NCBI RefSeq assembly: GCF_000314735.2
Contig: NZ_KB375270.1
Coordinates: 3,540,001-3,604,000, forward strand
Reading direction: 5' to 3'
DNA from: Afipia felis ATCC 53690
Lineage (GTDB): Bacteria; Pseudomonadota; Alphaproteobacteria; Rhizobiales; Xanthobacteraceae
Length of the DNA stretch: 64,000 nt
Under the pieces are notes generated by a model that ran no database searches, was not told the origin of the DNA, and was given only the letters and a program-made list of their open reading frames with translations. The position numbers and the translations under genes were made by a program. Shown here piece by piece: positions 49,948 to 58,454 of this stretch (its first letter is position 1; every line of letters starts with the position of its first letter).

Positions 49948-50823
49948 ATGAGCGAAAATAATTTTCTGGCGGAGAGGTTCGAGGCCAACCGGGCGCATCT
50001 GCGTGCCGTTGCCTACCGGATGCTCGGTTCGCGCAGCGAGGCGGAGGATGCGGTGCAGGAAGCCTGGCTGCGGCTCGGCCGTACCGATGGCGGCGGCATC
50101 GACAATCTCGGCGGCTGGCTCACGACCGTGGTCGCGCGAATCTGTCTCGACATGCTGCGCACGCGCAAGTCGCGACGGGAGGAACAACTCGGCCCGCATG
50201 TGCCAGAGCCTGCCGCCGACAACGAAAACGGCGAAGAGGAAGTTGCCGATTCCGTCGGCGCGGCGCTGTTGATCGTGCTTGATACGCTGACGCCCGCCGA
50301 GCGGCTGGCCTTCGTGCTGCATGACATGTTCGCAGTGCCGTTCGAGGACATCGCTCCGATTGTCGGGCGTCAGCCTGCCGCCGCAAGACAATTGGCGAGT
50401 CGCGCCCGCCGCCGCGTGCAGGGTGCCTCCGCGAAATCCGATGGTGAAATGCCTGAGGCCGATCTCAGCCGCCAGCGCGTGATTGTCGATGCGTTTCTCG
50501 CGGCGTCCAAGAATGGCGACTTCGAAGCGCTGTTGTCCGTGCTCGATCCGGAGGTCGTGTTCAGGTCGGATGCGGTGGCGGTGAAAATGGGCGGCGCGGC
50601 CGAGCTGCGTGGCGCGGAGGCGGTGGCCAACACCTTCAAGGGACGCGCGCAGGCGGCGCAGCCCGCGGTGGTCGATGGCGCGATGGCGATTGCCGTGGTG
50701 TTCGGTGGACGGCTTCGGCTCATACTGGAGCTTCAGATCGTGGGCGATCGTATCGCAGCCATTCAGGCCGTTGCCGATCCAGACCGGCTGCAGGGTTTCG
50801 ACGTGGCGATGCTCAACACATAA
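49948..50823 (+). CDS. ECF41-type sigma factor with SnoaL-like C-terminal domain
   Basis: A 291-residue ECF sigma factor. Sigma2 (~10-75) has AYRMLGSRSEAEDAVQEAWLRL; sigma4 (~110-165) has LDTLTPAERLAFVLHDMFAVPFEDIA; residues ~175-291 are an NTF2/SnoaL-like domain that in this group acts as an attached regulator instead of a separate anti-sigma factor. The CMD-family gene divergent from it and the two TGTCACA-N16-CGTC-like promoters fit ECF41 exactly. A terminator for the opposite strand follows at once. Confidence 0.94.
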   Translation: MSENNFLAERFEANRAHLRAVAYRMLGSRSEAEDAVQEAWLRLGRTDGGGIDNLGGWLTTVVARICLDMLRTRKSRREEQLGPHVPEPAADNENGEEEVADSVGAALLIVLDTLTPAERLAFVLHDMFAVPFEDIAPIVGRQPAAARQLASRARRRVQGASAKSDGEMPEADLSRQRVIVDAFLAASKNGDFEALLSVLDPEVVFRSDAVAVKMGGAAELRGAEAVANTFKGRAQAAQPAVVDGAMAIAVVFGGRLRLILELQIVGDRIAAIQAVADPDRLQGFDVAMLNT

Positions 50824-50849
50824 AAAACGCCCCGGCAAATGCCGGGGCG
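50822..50849 (-). terminator. Intrinsic terminator of the hsp20 gene
   Basis: CGCCCCGGC (50849-50841 on the minus strand) pairs with GCCGGGGCG (50836-50828) and is followed by T6. On the plus strand no T-run follows, so it serves the minus-strand gene. Confidence 0.85.
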
Positions 50850-50877
50850 AAGTCTTGGGAGAAGTGGTTCGTCGTGA

Positions 50878-51360
50878 TCAGGCGGCCTGTTTGCCGCCGG
50901 TCTCGACGGGTTTCGCCTCGACCGGTTTCGGCGCGGCGTTGACGGTCGTGATCGGAATCTGGCGCGGTTTGGCGGCTTCCGGGATCTCGCGAACGAGATC
51001 GACATGGAGCAGGCCGTTCTCGAGCGAAGCGTTCTTCACCTGCACGAAATCGGCAAGCTGGAAGGTGCGCTCGAAGGCGCGCGAGGCGATGCCGCGATAG
51101 AGCAGTTCGTTCTTGCTGTTCTCGTTCGCGACCTTCTCGCCCTTGATCGTCAGCGTGTTTTCCTTCGCGACGATGGAGATGTCATTCTGCGAGAAGCCGG
51201 AGACGGCGACCGTAATTCGGAAGTCGTTCTCGCCAGTCCGCTCGATGTTGTAGGGCGGATAGCCTGACGCGCCGTCGCCCGACGCCTGGTCGAGCAGCGA
51301 GAAAAGGCGGTCGAAACCGACGGTGGAACGATAGAACGGGGTGAGATCAAAGGTACGCAT
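50878..51360 (-). CDS. Small heat-shock protein Hsp20/IbpA
   Basis: A 160-residue holdase chaperone. The alpha-crystallin domain covers ~35-130, with PPYNIERTGENDFRITVAVSGF at its start and ENGLLHVDLVREIPE near its end; the N-terminal FDLTPFYRSTVGFDRLF is IbpA-like. The C-terminal anchor IPI-like PRQIPITTV is present. Its leader shows ROSE thermometer features, as usual for such genes in rhizobia. GGAGGA precedes ATG 51360. Confidence 0.94.
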   Translation of the reverse strand: MRTFDLTPFYRSTVGFDRLFSLLDQASGDGASGYPPYNIERTGENDFRITVAVSGFSQNDISIVAKENTLTIKGEKVANENSKNELLYRGIASRAFERTFQLADFVQVKNASLENGLLHVDLVREIPEAAKPRQIPITTVNAAPKPVEAKPVETGGKQAA

Positions 51361-51475
51361 GGTTCAGTCCTCCAGTGAGCGACCGACGCGTCTGTCAGCA
51401 ATGCATCTCATGCCGCGAGCAGCACGATGTCTTGCGGGCAAAACGCGCGGCTCTTTTTCCAAAGAGCAGACAACC
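51361..51475 (-). promoter_or_regulatory. ROSE-type RNA thermometer
   Basis: The 5' leader of hsp20 on the minus strand contains TCGCT (51382-51378) a few bases before the ribosome site GGAGGA (51373-51368), the U(U/C)GCU-to-SD pairing that defines the ROSE element. Further upstream are small hairpins (GCTCTTTGGAAAAAGAGC and GCTGCTCGCGGC). Heat should open the last hairpin and permit translation. Boundaries approximate. Confidence 0.72.
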
Positions 51476-51621
51476 CGCCGATCTGGCCGGGTTTTCGTTC
51501 TGCGTGCAGCCTTAACTGGCCTGCACGAAACTGATATGGAGATGCTCCCGGGACGTTCAAGAGGAGACGGTACCTTGCGAATGTCCATATTTTCCCGCCA
51601 TTGCCTGTCTTCGGCCCCCTC

Positions 51622-52566
51622 ATGACGCTGGTTTCGATTCCCGCCAATCCGGTTCCGGAAGACGTCGTGTCCGGCACGATCAAGGCCCGCGACGGCGTGG
51701 AGTTGCGCTTCGCGCGATGGGCGCCGCCCGCCGGGCGCAAGGGCACCGTCTGCGTGTTCACCGGGCGCGGCGAATGCATCGAGAAATATTTCGAGACGGT
51801 GCGAGATTTGCGCGCGCGCGGGTTTGCGGTCGCGATGATCGACTGGCGCGGGCAGGGCCATTCGGCGCGGCAGTTGAGCGATCCGCGCAAAGGCTATGTC
51901 CGCAACTTCAGGGATTACGAGGCGGATGTTGCAGCCTTCGTGCAGCAGGTGGTGATGCCGGATTGCCCGCCGCCTTACTTCGCGCTGGCGCATTCGATGG
52001 GCGGCGCGGTGCTGCTGCGCGTGCTGCATGGCGGCTCGCGCTGGTTTGATCGCATCGTGATGACGGCGCCGATGATCGACCTGCCGGGCCGCACGACCGG
52101 CTGGCCGATCCGCACGCTGATCCGCACCATGCGTTTCGCCGGCATGGGCGGAAACTACATTCCCGGCGGCAGCGACAAACTCGTCGGCACCGGGCCGTTC
52201 GCGGACAATCCGGTGACGAGCGACCCGGTGCGCTACGCGCGCAACGCCGGGATATTGGAAGAAGACCCGACGCTGGGCATCGCCGCGCCGACGGTCGGCT
52301 GGACCGATGCGGCGTTCCGCACCATCCTTGGTTTTCGCGCCACGACCTATCCCTCACGCATCCGCCAGCCGCTGCTGCTGCTTGCGGCGGGGCATGACAC
52401 GGTGGTTTCGACGGCTGCGATCGAGGAGTTCGCCTATCATCTGCGGACGGGATCGCATCTCGTCATCGCAGGCTCGAGGCACGAAATCCTGCAGGAGCAG
52501 GACCGCTACCGCGCGCAGTTCTGGGCGGCGTTCGACGCTTTCGTTCCCGGCACGCCGCTGTTTTGA
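51622..52566 (+). CDS. Alpha/beta hydrolase (lysophospholipase-like)
   Basis: A 314-residue alpha/beta hydrolase. The nucleophile elbow is AHSMGGAV (~120-127), the acid is in AAGHDTVVS and the His in SRHEIL; an oxyanion/Arg region is VFTGRGECIEKY. It resembles PldB/monoacylglycerol-lipase-type enzymes. No signal peptide. ATG 51622 gives a normal start. Substrate unknown. Confidence 0.88.
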   Translation: MTLVSIPANPVPEDVVSGTIKARDGVELRFARWAPPAGRKGTVCVFTGRGECIEKYFETVRDLRARGFAVAMIDWRGQGHSARQLSDPRKGYVRNFRDYEADVAAFVQQVVMPDCPPPYFALAHSMGGAVLLRVLHGGSRWFDRIVMTAPMIDLPGRTTGWPIRTLIRTMRFAGMGGNYIPGGSDKLVGTGPFADNPVTSDPVRYARNAGILEEDPTLGIAAPTVGWTDAAFRTILGFRATTYPSRIRQPLLLLAAGHDTVVSTAAIEEFAYHLRTGSHLVIAGSRHEILQEQDRYRAQFWAAFDAFVPGTPLF

Positions 52567-52585
52567 CGCGCTGGCGTCTGCGCCT

Positions 52586-53341
52586 TCACAGCAGATGCAG
52601 CTTCATGATCTTGTCGACGGCGAGGTAGCCGCCCAACAGGATCATCGAAACCAGGAAGCAGCGCCGGAAGGTTTCGGCGGGCAGGCGCTGGCGCAGCAAC
52701 TGGCCGAGATACATGCCGATCAGCGAGGTCACGAGGCCAAGCGTCGAGGGGATGGCCAGCTCCCATGTGAGAATGCCGCTATGCGTGAGATTGAACAGCA
52801 TCGCCACGGTGGAGGTGGTGAAGAACACGCCGAGCGCCTGGATGAATTCGTCGCGCTCCATGCCAATGGCCTGGAGGTAGGGCATCGTCGGGATCGCCTG
52901 CATGCCGGTGGCGGCCGCGATCAGCCCTGACGTGTAGCCGCAAACGACTCCGATCCACGTCTCCTTTCCCTTCGGCAGATAGAATTGGGCGCGCATCAGC
53001 GCGATGATGGAATAGACCACGAGCAGGATGCCGAGCAGGATCGTGCCGTAAGGCGCATAGGGACCGGAGAGAAATCCCGTGCCCGACCAGACGCCGAGAC
53101 AGGTGCATAGCAGCAGCGGCCATAGCCGCCTGAGAATGTCGGCCAGATAGGGCCCGTTGAAGGTCTGCCAGATGTTGGTGAGGATCGCCGGAACGATGAC
53201 GAGGGCGATGGCGTGCGCGGTCGACATGCTGGTCGAGAGCAGGCCGATCACGATGGTCGGCAAAGCCATGCCGATCACGCCTTTGACGAATCCGGCAACC
53301 ATGAAAACGAGAGCGATGGCGAAGAGAATCGGGTCGAACAT
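52586..53341 (-). CDS. TauE/SafE-family sulfite/organosulfonate exporter-like protein
   Basis: A 251-residue membrane protein with about eight helices; LFAIALVFMVAGFVKGVIGMALP at the start and GLIAAATGMQAIPTMPYL in the second half are the two family repeats. The start at 53341 is chosen for length; the ribosome site is weak. It is divergent from a LysR regulator with a 10-bp dyad between, so LysR probably controls it. Confidence 0.88.
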   Translation of the reverse strand: MFDPILFAIALVFMVAGFVKGVIGMALPTIVIGLLSTSMSTAHAIALVIVPAILTNIWQTFNGPYLADILRRLWPLLLCTCLGVWSGTGFLSGPYAPYGTILLGILLVVYSIIALMRAQFYLPKGKETWIGVVCGYTSGLIAAATGMQAIPTMPYLQAIGMERDEFIQALGVFFTTSTVAMLFNLTHSGILTWELAIPSTLGLVTSLIGMYLGQLLRQRLPAETFRRCFLVSMILLGGYLAVDKIMKLHLL

Positions 53342-53395
53342 GGCGCGCACATTGACCAAGTCGGCGCCCGTGCACAATGTGGAGGTTACGCAGAA

Positions 53396-53418
53396 AGCCT
53401 TCGGATTTTCCGAAGGCT
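53396..53418. promoter_or_regulatory. Dyad between tauE-like and lysR genes
   Basis: AGCCTTCGGA (53396-53405) and TCCGAAGGCT (53409-53418), perfectly complementary with three bases between. Its place in a divergent promoter region suggests an operator for the LysR regulator; it is not a classic T-N11-A box but contains the same symmetry. Confidence 0.5.
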
Positions 53419-53441
53419 GAGGAAAAGATGGGAGGTAACCC

Positions 53442-54338
53442 GTGCGGCCGTTCGATCTCGTCGACCTCAATTTGTTCGTCGCGGTGGCCGAGGCGGGCAA
53501 CATCACCCGCGCCGCGAGCCGCGTGGGCCTCGCGCTTGCTTCCGCCAGCGCACGGATCAGGCATCTGGAGGAGGCGCTCGGCGTCGCGCTGCTGGAGCGG
53601 CAGCGGCTTGGCGTCAGGCTGACGCCGGCCGGCGAAAAGCTGCTCGATCATGCGCGGCTGGTGCTGCATCAGGTCGCCGAGATGCGCAGCGAAGCAGCCT
53701 CTTATACCGGCGGCGTGAAGGGGCACATCCACATCCTGTCCAACACGTCGGCGACCAGCGAACATCTGCCGTGTATGCTGGCGGCGTTTCTGGCCAAGCA
53801 TCCCGCGATCAGCATCGATGTCGAGGAACGCAAGAGCCCGGACATCGCGCTCGCGCTGGTCTCGGGCGTCGGCGATATCGGCATCGCGGCCGAAAGCGTG
53901 ATGGGCGAGGGGCTCGATCATTTCCGCTTCTGCGACGACCGGCTGGTGCTGATCTGCGCGCGCGCGGATGAACTGGCGCGACGACGACAAGTCGGCTTCT
54001 CCGAGATTGCGGATCGTCCCTTTGTCGGTCTCTCGGAAGTCTCGGCGTTGCAGGATCACCTTGCCGCTCATGCCGCGCGGCTCGGGCGCAGGCTCAATAT
54101 GCGCGCGCGGATCAAAACATTTGATGCGGTCGGGCGGCTGGTGGAAGCGGGCGTCGGCGTTGCGGTCATTCCGGAGATCGCCGCGCGACGCTGCACCGAG
54201 AGGATGAAGCTCAAGGCGGTGCGGATCAGGGATCCGTGGGCCGAACGGCAATTGGCGGTCGCGACGCGGGCAGGGCACGCTCTGCCGAAGGCGGCGCGTC
54301 AGCTTGTCGATTATCTCAAGATGGTCGCGAAGGCGTAA
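53442..54338 (+). CDS. LysR family transcriptional regulator
   Basis: A 298-residue LysR protein. The HTH is in the first 60 residues (LFVAVAEAGNITRAASRVGLALASASARIRHLEEALGVALLER), followed by the co-inducer-binding domain. GTG 53442 is preceded by GGAGG. It is divergently placed next to the TauE/SafE-like exporter, the likely target. Ligand unknown. Confidence 0.92.
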   Translation: MRPFDLVDLNLFVAVAEAGNITRAASRVGLALASASARIRHLEEALGVALLERQRLGVRLTPAGEKLLDHARLVLHQVAEMRSEAASYTGGVKGHIHILSNTSATSEHLPCMLAAFLAKHPAISIDVEERKSPDIALALVSGVGDIGIAAESVMGEGLDHFRFCDDRLVLICARADELARRRQVGFSEIADRPFVGLSEVSALQDHLAAHAARLGRRLNMRARIKTFDAVGRLVEAGVGVAVIPEIAARRCTERMKLKAVRIRDPWAERQLAVATRAGHALPKAARQLVDYLKMVAKA

Positions 54339-54342
54339 AGGC

Positions 54343-55125
54343 TCACGCCTGCAGCATTTTCAGCACGCTATCGTGCAGTCGCTTGTCGCCGGAGGCGACG
54401 ATGCGCCCGCCCTTCTCCGCGCTTTCGCCTTCCCATGTGGTCATGATGCCGCCCGCGCCATGCACGATCGGGATCAGCGCCGCGACGTCGTGCGGCTTCA
54501 GTTCGGTCTCGATGACGATGTCGAGATGGCCGGAGGCGAGCATGCAATAGGAGTAGCAATCGCCGCCGTAACGCGACAGTTGCACTTCCTGCTCAATCTT
54601 GCCGAACTGCGCGCGGTCGGCGTCGTTCATCAGGCGGGGGCTCGTGGTGAACAGCGTCGCTTCGGCGAGCGAAGCGCAGCGGCGGGTGGAAAGTCTGCGT
54701 TTTCCATTGCGGCCCTGATAGAGCGCCGCGCCGTTGTCGCCGGAAAATCGCTCGCCGATATAGGGCTGGTGCATCATGCCGTAGGCGGGCTGGCCGCGGT
54801 GGGTGAGCGCGATCAGCGTGCCCCAGATCGGCATGCCGGAAATGAACGATTTGGTGCCGTCGATCGGATCCAGCACCCAGACATATTCGGCATCAGGACG
54901 TTCGATCCCGAATTCCTCGCCGATGATGCCGTGCTGGGGAAAGCTGTCCTTGATCATCCGCCGCATCACCGCCTCGGCGCCGCGGTCGGCTTCGGTGACG
55001 GGATCGAGGTCGCGCCCGGTATTCTTATTGTCGATACCGAGCGAGGTGCGGAAGAACGGCAGGATGGTGTCGCCGGAGGCGGAAGCCAGACGTTCGATGA
55101 AGGCAGTGAAATCGATGACCGTCAC
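54343..55125 (-). CDS. Inositol-monophosphatase-family phosphatase (HisN-like)
   Basis: A 260-residue Mg-dependent phosphatase. Metal motifs are GEEFGIE (~65-71), DPIDGTKSF (~80-88) and the C-terminal HDVAALIPIVHGAGG. The size and sequence around YVWVLDPIDGTKSFI resemble HisN, histidinol-phosphatase of this superfamily, though SuhB/IMPase cannot be excluded. The start is GTG 55125 preceded by AAGG. The mmgR/suhB-type sRNA lies about 400 bases upstream, the synteny after which that RNA was named. Confidence 0.85.
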   Translation of the reverse strand: MTVIDFTAFIERLASASGDTILPFFRTSLGIDNKNTGRDLDPVTEADRGAEAVMRRMIKDSFPQHGIIGEEFGIERPDAEYVWVLDPIDGTKSFISGMPIWGTLIALTHRGQPAYGMMHQPYIGERFSGDNGAALYQGRNGKRRLSTRRCASLAEATLFTTSPRLMNDADRAQFGKIEQEVQLSRYGGDCYSYCMLASGHLDIVIETELKPHDVAALIPIVHGAGGIMTTWEGESAEKGGRIVASGDKRLHDSVLKMLQA

Positions 55126-55522
55126 GGAGAACCTTTTGTTGTTTGCTGCTGTGGGCCTGCGCGCCGCGTCGCTGCCTTGTGTTGCTGTCAACGTCTTGGA
55201 GTTCAACGCTCTAAAAAAGAGTGTAGCCCGGAGCCGATGCGGAGAAGCAAAAGAATCCGTGCCGTAGACAATTTCTGATCGAAGATTCTATTCAAGCACT
55301 GCAACATGAATGACTGTCATAAAACTGACTTTTAAATTCATAATTTGGTCTAAGGCTTAGCGGCCGGGCGGCGCGGTTAACATTATAACCGATTGAAATC
55401 ACAGAGCCGTTATCTGGAACTCTCGTGCAGTTTTGCTGTTTTGATATGCGTATATCGCATGGCAAATAATGAAAATGGACTTGAATTCAGTTGCGTTGCA
55501 ATGCATATTGATGCGGTGCAAT
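55126..55522. other. AT-rich intergenic region
   Basis: About 400 bases with unusually low GC for this chromosome (notably 55280-55350 and 55430-55500). No convincing frame. It must contain the promoters of the phosphatase gene (minus) and of the small RNA (plus). Confidence 0.5.
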
Positions 55523-55601
55523 AGCGCGATGCGCTGTTGCTGCCCTCCTTGGGCGTTTCCTCCCTAGACTTAGGCCACTCGCTTGCGGGTGGCCTTTTTT
55601 C
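55523..55601 (+). ncRNA. mmgR/suhB-type small RNA (alpha-r8 family)
   Basis: CCTTGGGCGTTTCCTCCCTA (55547-55566) followed by a GACTT box and a GC-rich hairpin AGGCCACTCGC/GCGGGTGGCCT (55572-55582 with 55585-55595) ending in T6: the signature of the alphaproteobacterial mmgR family (Rfam suhB). The exposed CCTCC can bind ribosome sites; in Sinorhizobium it limits polyhydroxybutyrate granule formation. The 5' end is a guess. Confidence 0.78.
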
Positions 55602-55718
55602 TTGCCCGCATGTTTTCCGGCGATGTCCTTGGTGCCGGTCGCACCAATCCATGCGCCTCGCATAAGCGAGCCGGGAGAACGGGCCGAAAGGCCAGTCGCG
55701 TCGAAAGGGAGCCCGGAG

Positions 55719-56609
55719 TTACTCCGCCGCCGCCTCGAAGGGGCCGGAGGAATCAAAGCGCAGCGCCGTCAGTGCTTCTGCAAGAGCAGAGAAGTCGGCC
55801 GCGACTTTCCGGAATTGCGGGCCGCGTTCGCGCCGCCGCTCGTCCATGTAGATCGCGCGGTTGAGCTCGATCTGGATCGTGTGCAGGCTGCTTGCGGGAT
55901 TGCCGTAATGCTCAGTGATGAAGCCGCCGGCATAAGGCTTATTGCGGCCGACGCTATAGCCGAGTGCAGCGAAGGTTTCTTCCACCGCGTCAGCGAGCAT
56001 GCCTGCGCAGGATGTGCCGTAGCGATCGCCAAGCACGACATCGGGGCGGCGCTTGTCTTCGCGCGAGACGCCGATCGAAGGCATCGAGTGGCAATCGGCG
56101 ACAATGGCGTAGCCGAACATCTGCTGCGCCTTGGTCGCGAGTCGCCGCAGCGCGCGGTGATAAGGCTTGTAGAGCAGGTCGATCCGCGCCAGCGCCTCGT
56201 CCACCGCAAGGCGTTCACGGTAGATTTCCTGCCCGTCGCCGACGACGCGCGGAATGGTGCCCAATCCGCCCGCGACCCGCATCGAGCGGGTGTTTGCGAA
56301 GCTCGGCAGCCGGTCGTCGAACATCCGGGGATCGAGTTCATAGGGTTCGCGGTTGACGTCGACATAGCAGCGCGGGAAATGCACCCGCATGACCGGAAAG
56401 CCCTCGTCGGCGAGGTGGCCGACGATCTCGTCCATGAAGGAATCCTCCGACCGGCGCAGCGCATCATGGTCGATGCGCGTCGCGGCGAGGAATTCAGCCG
56501 GGTAGACCGAGCCCGAATGGGGCGAGTTGAAGATGATCGGGGCGCGCCACGTCTCCGGTTCGTGAATTTCGAACGGAGGGGAAATTGCGTCGTCAAACTC
56601 GTCGATCAT
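55719..56609 (-). CDS. N-formylglutamate amidohydrolase family protein
   Basis: A 296-residue zinc-dependent amidohydrolase: PIIFNSPHSGSVYP (~25-38), FPRCYVDVNREPYELDP and VADCHSMPS are family markers. It hydrolyses N-formylglutamate from histidine breakdown or related N-acyl amino acids; no hut genes are near, so the true substrate is unsure. It is divergent from cpdR. Confidence 0.9.
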   Translation of the reverse strand: MIDEFDDAISPPFEIHEPETWRAPIIFNSPHSGSVYPAEFLAATRIDHDALRRSEDSFMDEIVGHLADEGFPVMRVHFPRCYVDVNREPYELDPRMFDDRLPSFANTRSMRVAGGLGTIPRVVGDGQEIYRERLAVDEALARIDLLYKPYHRALRRLATKAQQMFGYAIVADCHSMPSIGVSREDKRRPDVVLGDRYGTSCAGMLADAVEETFAALGYSVGRNKPYAGGFITEHYGNPASSLHTIQIELNRAIYMDERRRERGPQFRKVAADFSALAEALTALRFDSSGPFEAAAE

Positions 56610-56792
56610 TGGACTCCCTCAGGCAGCCATGCACCGGCGCGGTGGCCGGGCGTGACGCCCTTCTCTATAGTATCGCGATTGTCCATAAAGGCTTCCATTC
56701 GGGCAAGAGCGAGGGCACCTTCACCCGAAATTTACCCTCTGTCGGTCAGATGGGGGAACCAACCGAAAATCCAACCCGGATGCCTGCCTGCC

Positions 56793-57161
56793 ATGAATAT
56801 CCAGCATAAAATCCTCTTGGCCGAAGACGATAACGACATGCGCCGCTTTCTGGTGAAGGCCCTGGAGAACGCCGGGTTTCAGGTCTCGTCCTACGACAAC
56901 GGGCTGTCAGCCTATCAGAGGTTGCGCGAAGAGCCCTTTGAAATGCTTCTAACCGATATCGTGATGCCGGAAATGGACGGCATCGAGCTCGCCCGCCGGG
57001 CGTCGGAGCTCGACCCTGACATCAAGATCATGTTCATCACCGGCTTCGCCGCGGTGGCGCTGAATTCCGATTCGGAGGCCCCGAAGAACGCCAAGGTATT
57101 GGCCAAGCCCGTGCATCTGCGCGAATTGGTGAGCGAAGTGAACAAGATGCTGGCGGCCTGA
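56793..57161 (+). CDS. cpdR: CpdR-like single-domain response regulator
   Basis: A 122-residue receiver domain without output domain. Phospho-acceptor Asp is in LLTDIVMPEMDG, the acidic pocket is LLAEDDNDM, and Lys in VLAKPVHLRELV; size and sequence match CpdR, the ClpXP adaptor that controls CtrA-linked cell-cycle proteolysis in alphaproteobacteria. It is usually phosphorylated via CckA-ChpT. Just upstream of tRNA-Val. Confidence 0.92.
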   Translation: MNIQHKILLAEDDNDMRRFLVKALENAGFQVSSYDNGLSAYQRLREEPFEMLLTDIVMPEMDGIELARRASELDPDIKIMFITGFAAVALNSDSEAPKNAKVLAKPVHLRELVSEVNKMLAA

Positions 57162-57272
57162 GGCTGCTGGACCAGAAGATCTTGGGCGTGGGCAAGGCTG
57201 TGAACGTGCCTTGCCACCGCCTGCGTCAGCCGATATAGGATCGGCTTCCCGAACAGATGGACCGGTTGGACC

Positions 57273-57347
57273 GGGCGCGTAGCTCAGCGGGAGAGCACTT
57301 CCTTGACATGGAAGGGGTCACAGGTTCGATCCCTGTCGCGCCCACCA
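57273..57347 (+). tRNA. tRNA-Val (GAC)
   Basis: A 75-nt cloverleaf with CCA: acceptor GGGCGCG/CGCGCCC, anticodon loop TTGACAT (GAC) and T arm CAGGTTCGATCCCTG. A tyrosine integrase starts about 110 bases downstream in the same direction, so its 3' end is the probable attachment site. No second copy of the 3' end was found in the window. Confidence 0.95.
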
Positions 57348-57455
57348 CCCCGTAAGCGAATGAGTTTGCTGCGGATTTCCTCGGGCTCTCGGTTCTCTGA
57401 CGATCTTCAACATCTCTGCTGGTCCCAAATTGGTCCCACTCAGCAGGAGATGTTT

Positions 57456-58454
57456 ATGGCTTCAATCCGCAAGCACCGCGGCAAATGGCAGGTGCGTGTC
57501 CGCCGCGATGGCGTGGCTGTCTCCAAGAGCTTTCTCGTCAAGAAGGACGCGGAGTTATGGGCAAGAGACACGGAACTGAAGGCCGACAGGGCTGAACTGC
57601 CTCCAAATATCAAGCAGCTTGCTAGGATCACTCTGGCCGAACTGGTGATCCGATATCGCGACGAGGTTACTCCGAGCAAGAAAACCGCAGCGTCGGAGAT
57701 CGTCGTGCTCAATGCCTTCCTGCGTCACGACATTTGTAAAAAGCGGCTGTCGGATCTGACCGTGGGTGATTTCAGCCGCTATCGCGATGAGCGCTTGAAA
57801 GAGGTCAAGGTCAATACGCTGCGTCGGCAGCTCAATCCGATCCAGAACATGTTCAAGATTGCTTACAAGGAGTGGGCTTTGCCCATACCGGTCAATCCCG
57901 TGCAAGCCATGGGGTTGAAAAACGAGGACGATGCGCGAGAGCGGCGCATAGAAGACGAGGAATGGGAACGTTTGATTGCAGCAGTGGAGGCCGCTCGTAA
58001 TCCGCTGATCGAGCCTATGATGAGACTGGGCAGGGAAACGGGAATGCGCCGGAGCGAGATGCTACGGATTATCGAGCGGCATGTGAGTCTCAAGCGTCGC
58101 GAGTTGTTTGTCCCGCCCGGCAAGAACAACAAGGCGCGGACCATCGTTCTGACCCAAGAAGCAGTAAACATTCTTTCCAGACTGATTGGCGAGTCTGACA
58201 AGGATGGGCGGCTATTCCCGATGACCATACAGGCTGCCAAATGCGCTTGGCGGAGGGTGAGGGCACGAGCTGGGTTGGATGGCCACAACCTTCGCTTCCA
58301 CGACATTCGGCATGAAGCTATCAGTCGGTTCTTTGAGATTGGTCTATCAATGCCAGAGGTGGCGAGCCAGAGTGGCCACAAGGATGCGAGGATGCTTCTA
58401 CGATATGGCCATGCGATGCGATCGAGAATTCTGAGCAAGCTGGATCAGCATTGA
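57456..58454 (+). CDS. Tyrosine recombinase (site-specific integrase)
   Basis: A 332-residue integrase. An N-terminal Arm/SAM-like domain (~1-150) precedes the catalytic domain: Arg in GRETGMRRSEMLR (~195), the HxxR box in FHDIRHEAISR (~275), His in SQSGHKD and the Tyr nucleophile in MLLRYGHA near 310. ATG 57456 follows AGGAG by 7 bases. Position at tRNA-Val suggests it inserted the island to its right, which is now largely decayed. Confidence 0.93.
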   Translation: MASIRKHRGKWQVRVRRDGVAVSKSFLVKKDAELWARDTELKADRAELPPNIKQLARITLAELVIRYRDEVTPSKKTAASEIVVLNAFLRHDICKKRLSDLTVGDFSRYRDERLKEVKVNTLRRQLNPIQNMFKIAYKEWALPIPVNPVQAMGLKNEDDARERRIEDEEWERLIAAVEAARNPLIEPMMRLGRETGMRRSEMLRIIERHVSLKRRELFVPPGKNNKARTIVLTQEAVNILSRLIGESDKDGRLFPMTIQAAKCAWRRVRARAGLDGHNLRFHDIRHEAISRFFEIGLSMPEVASQSGHKDARMLLRYGHAMRSRILSKLDQH

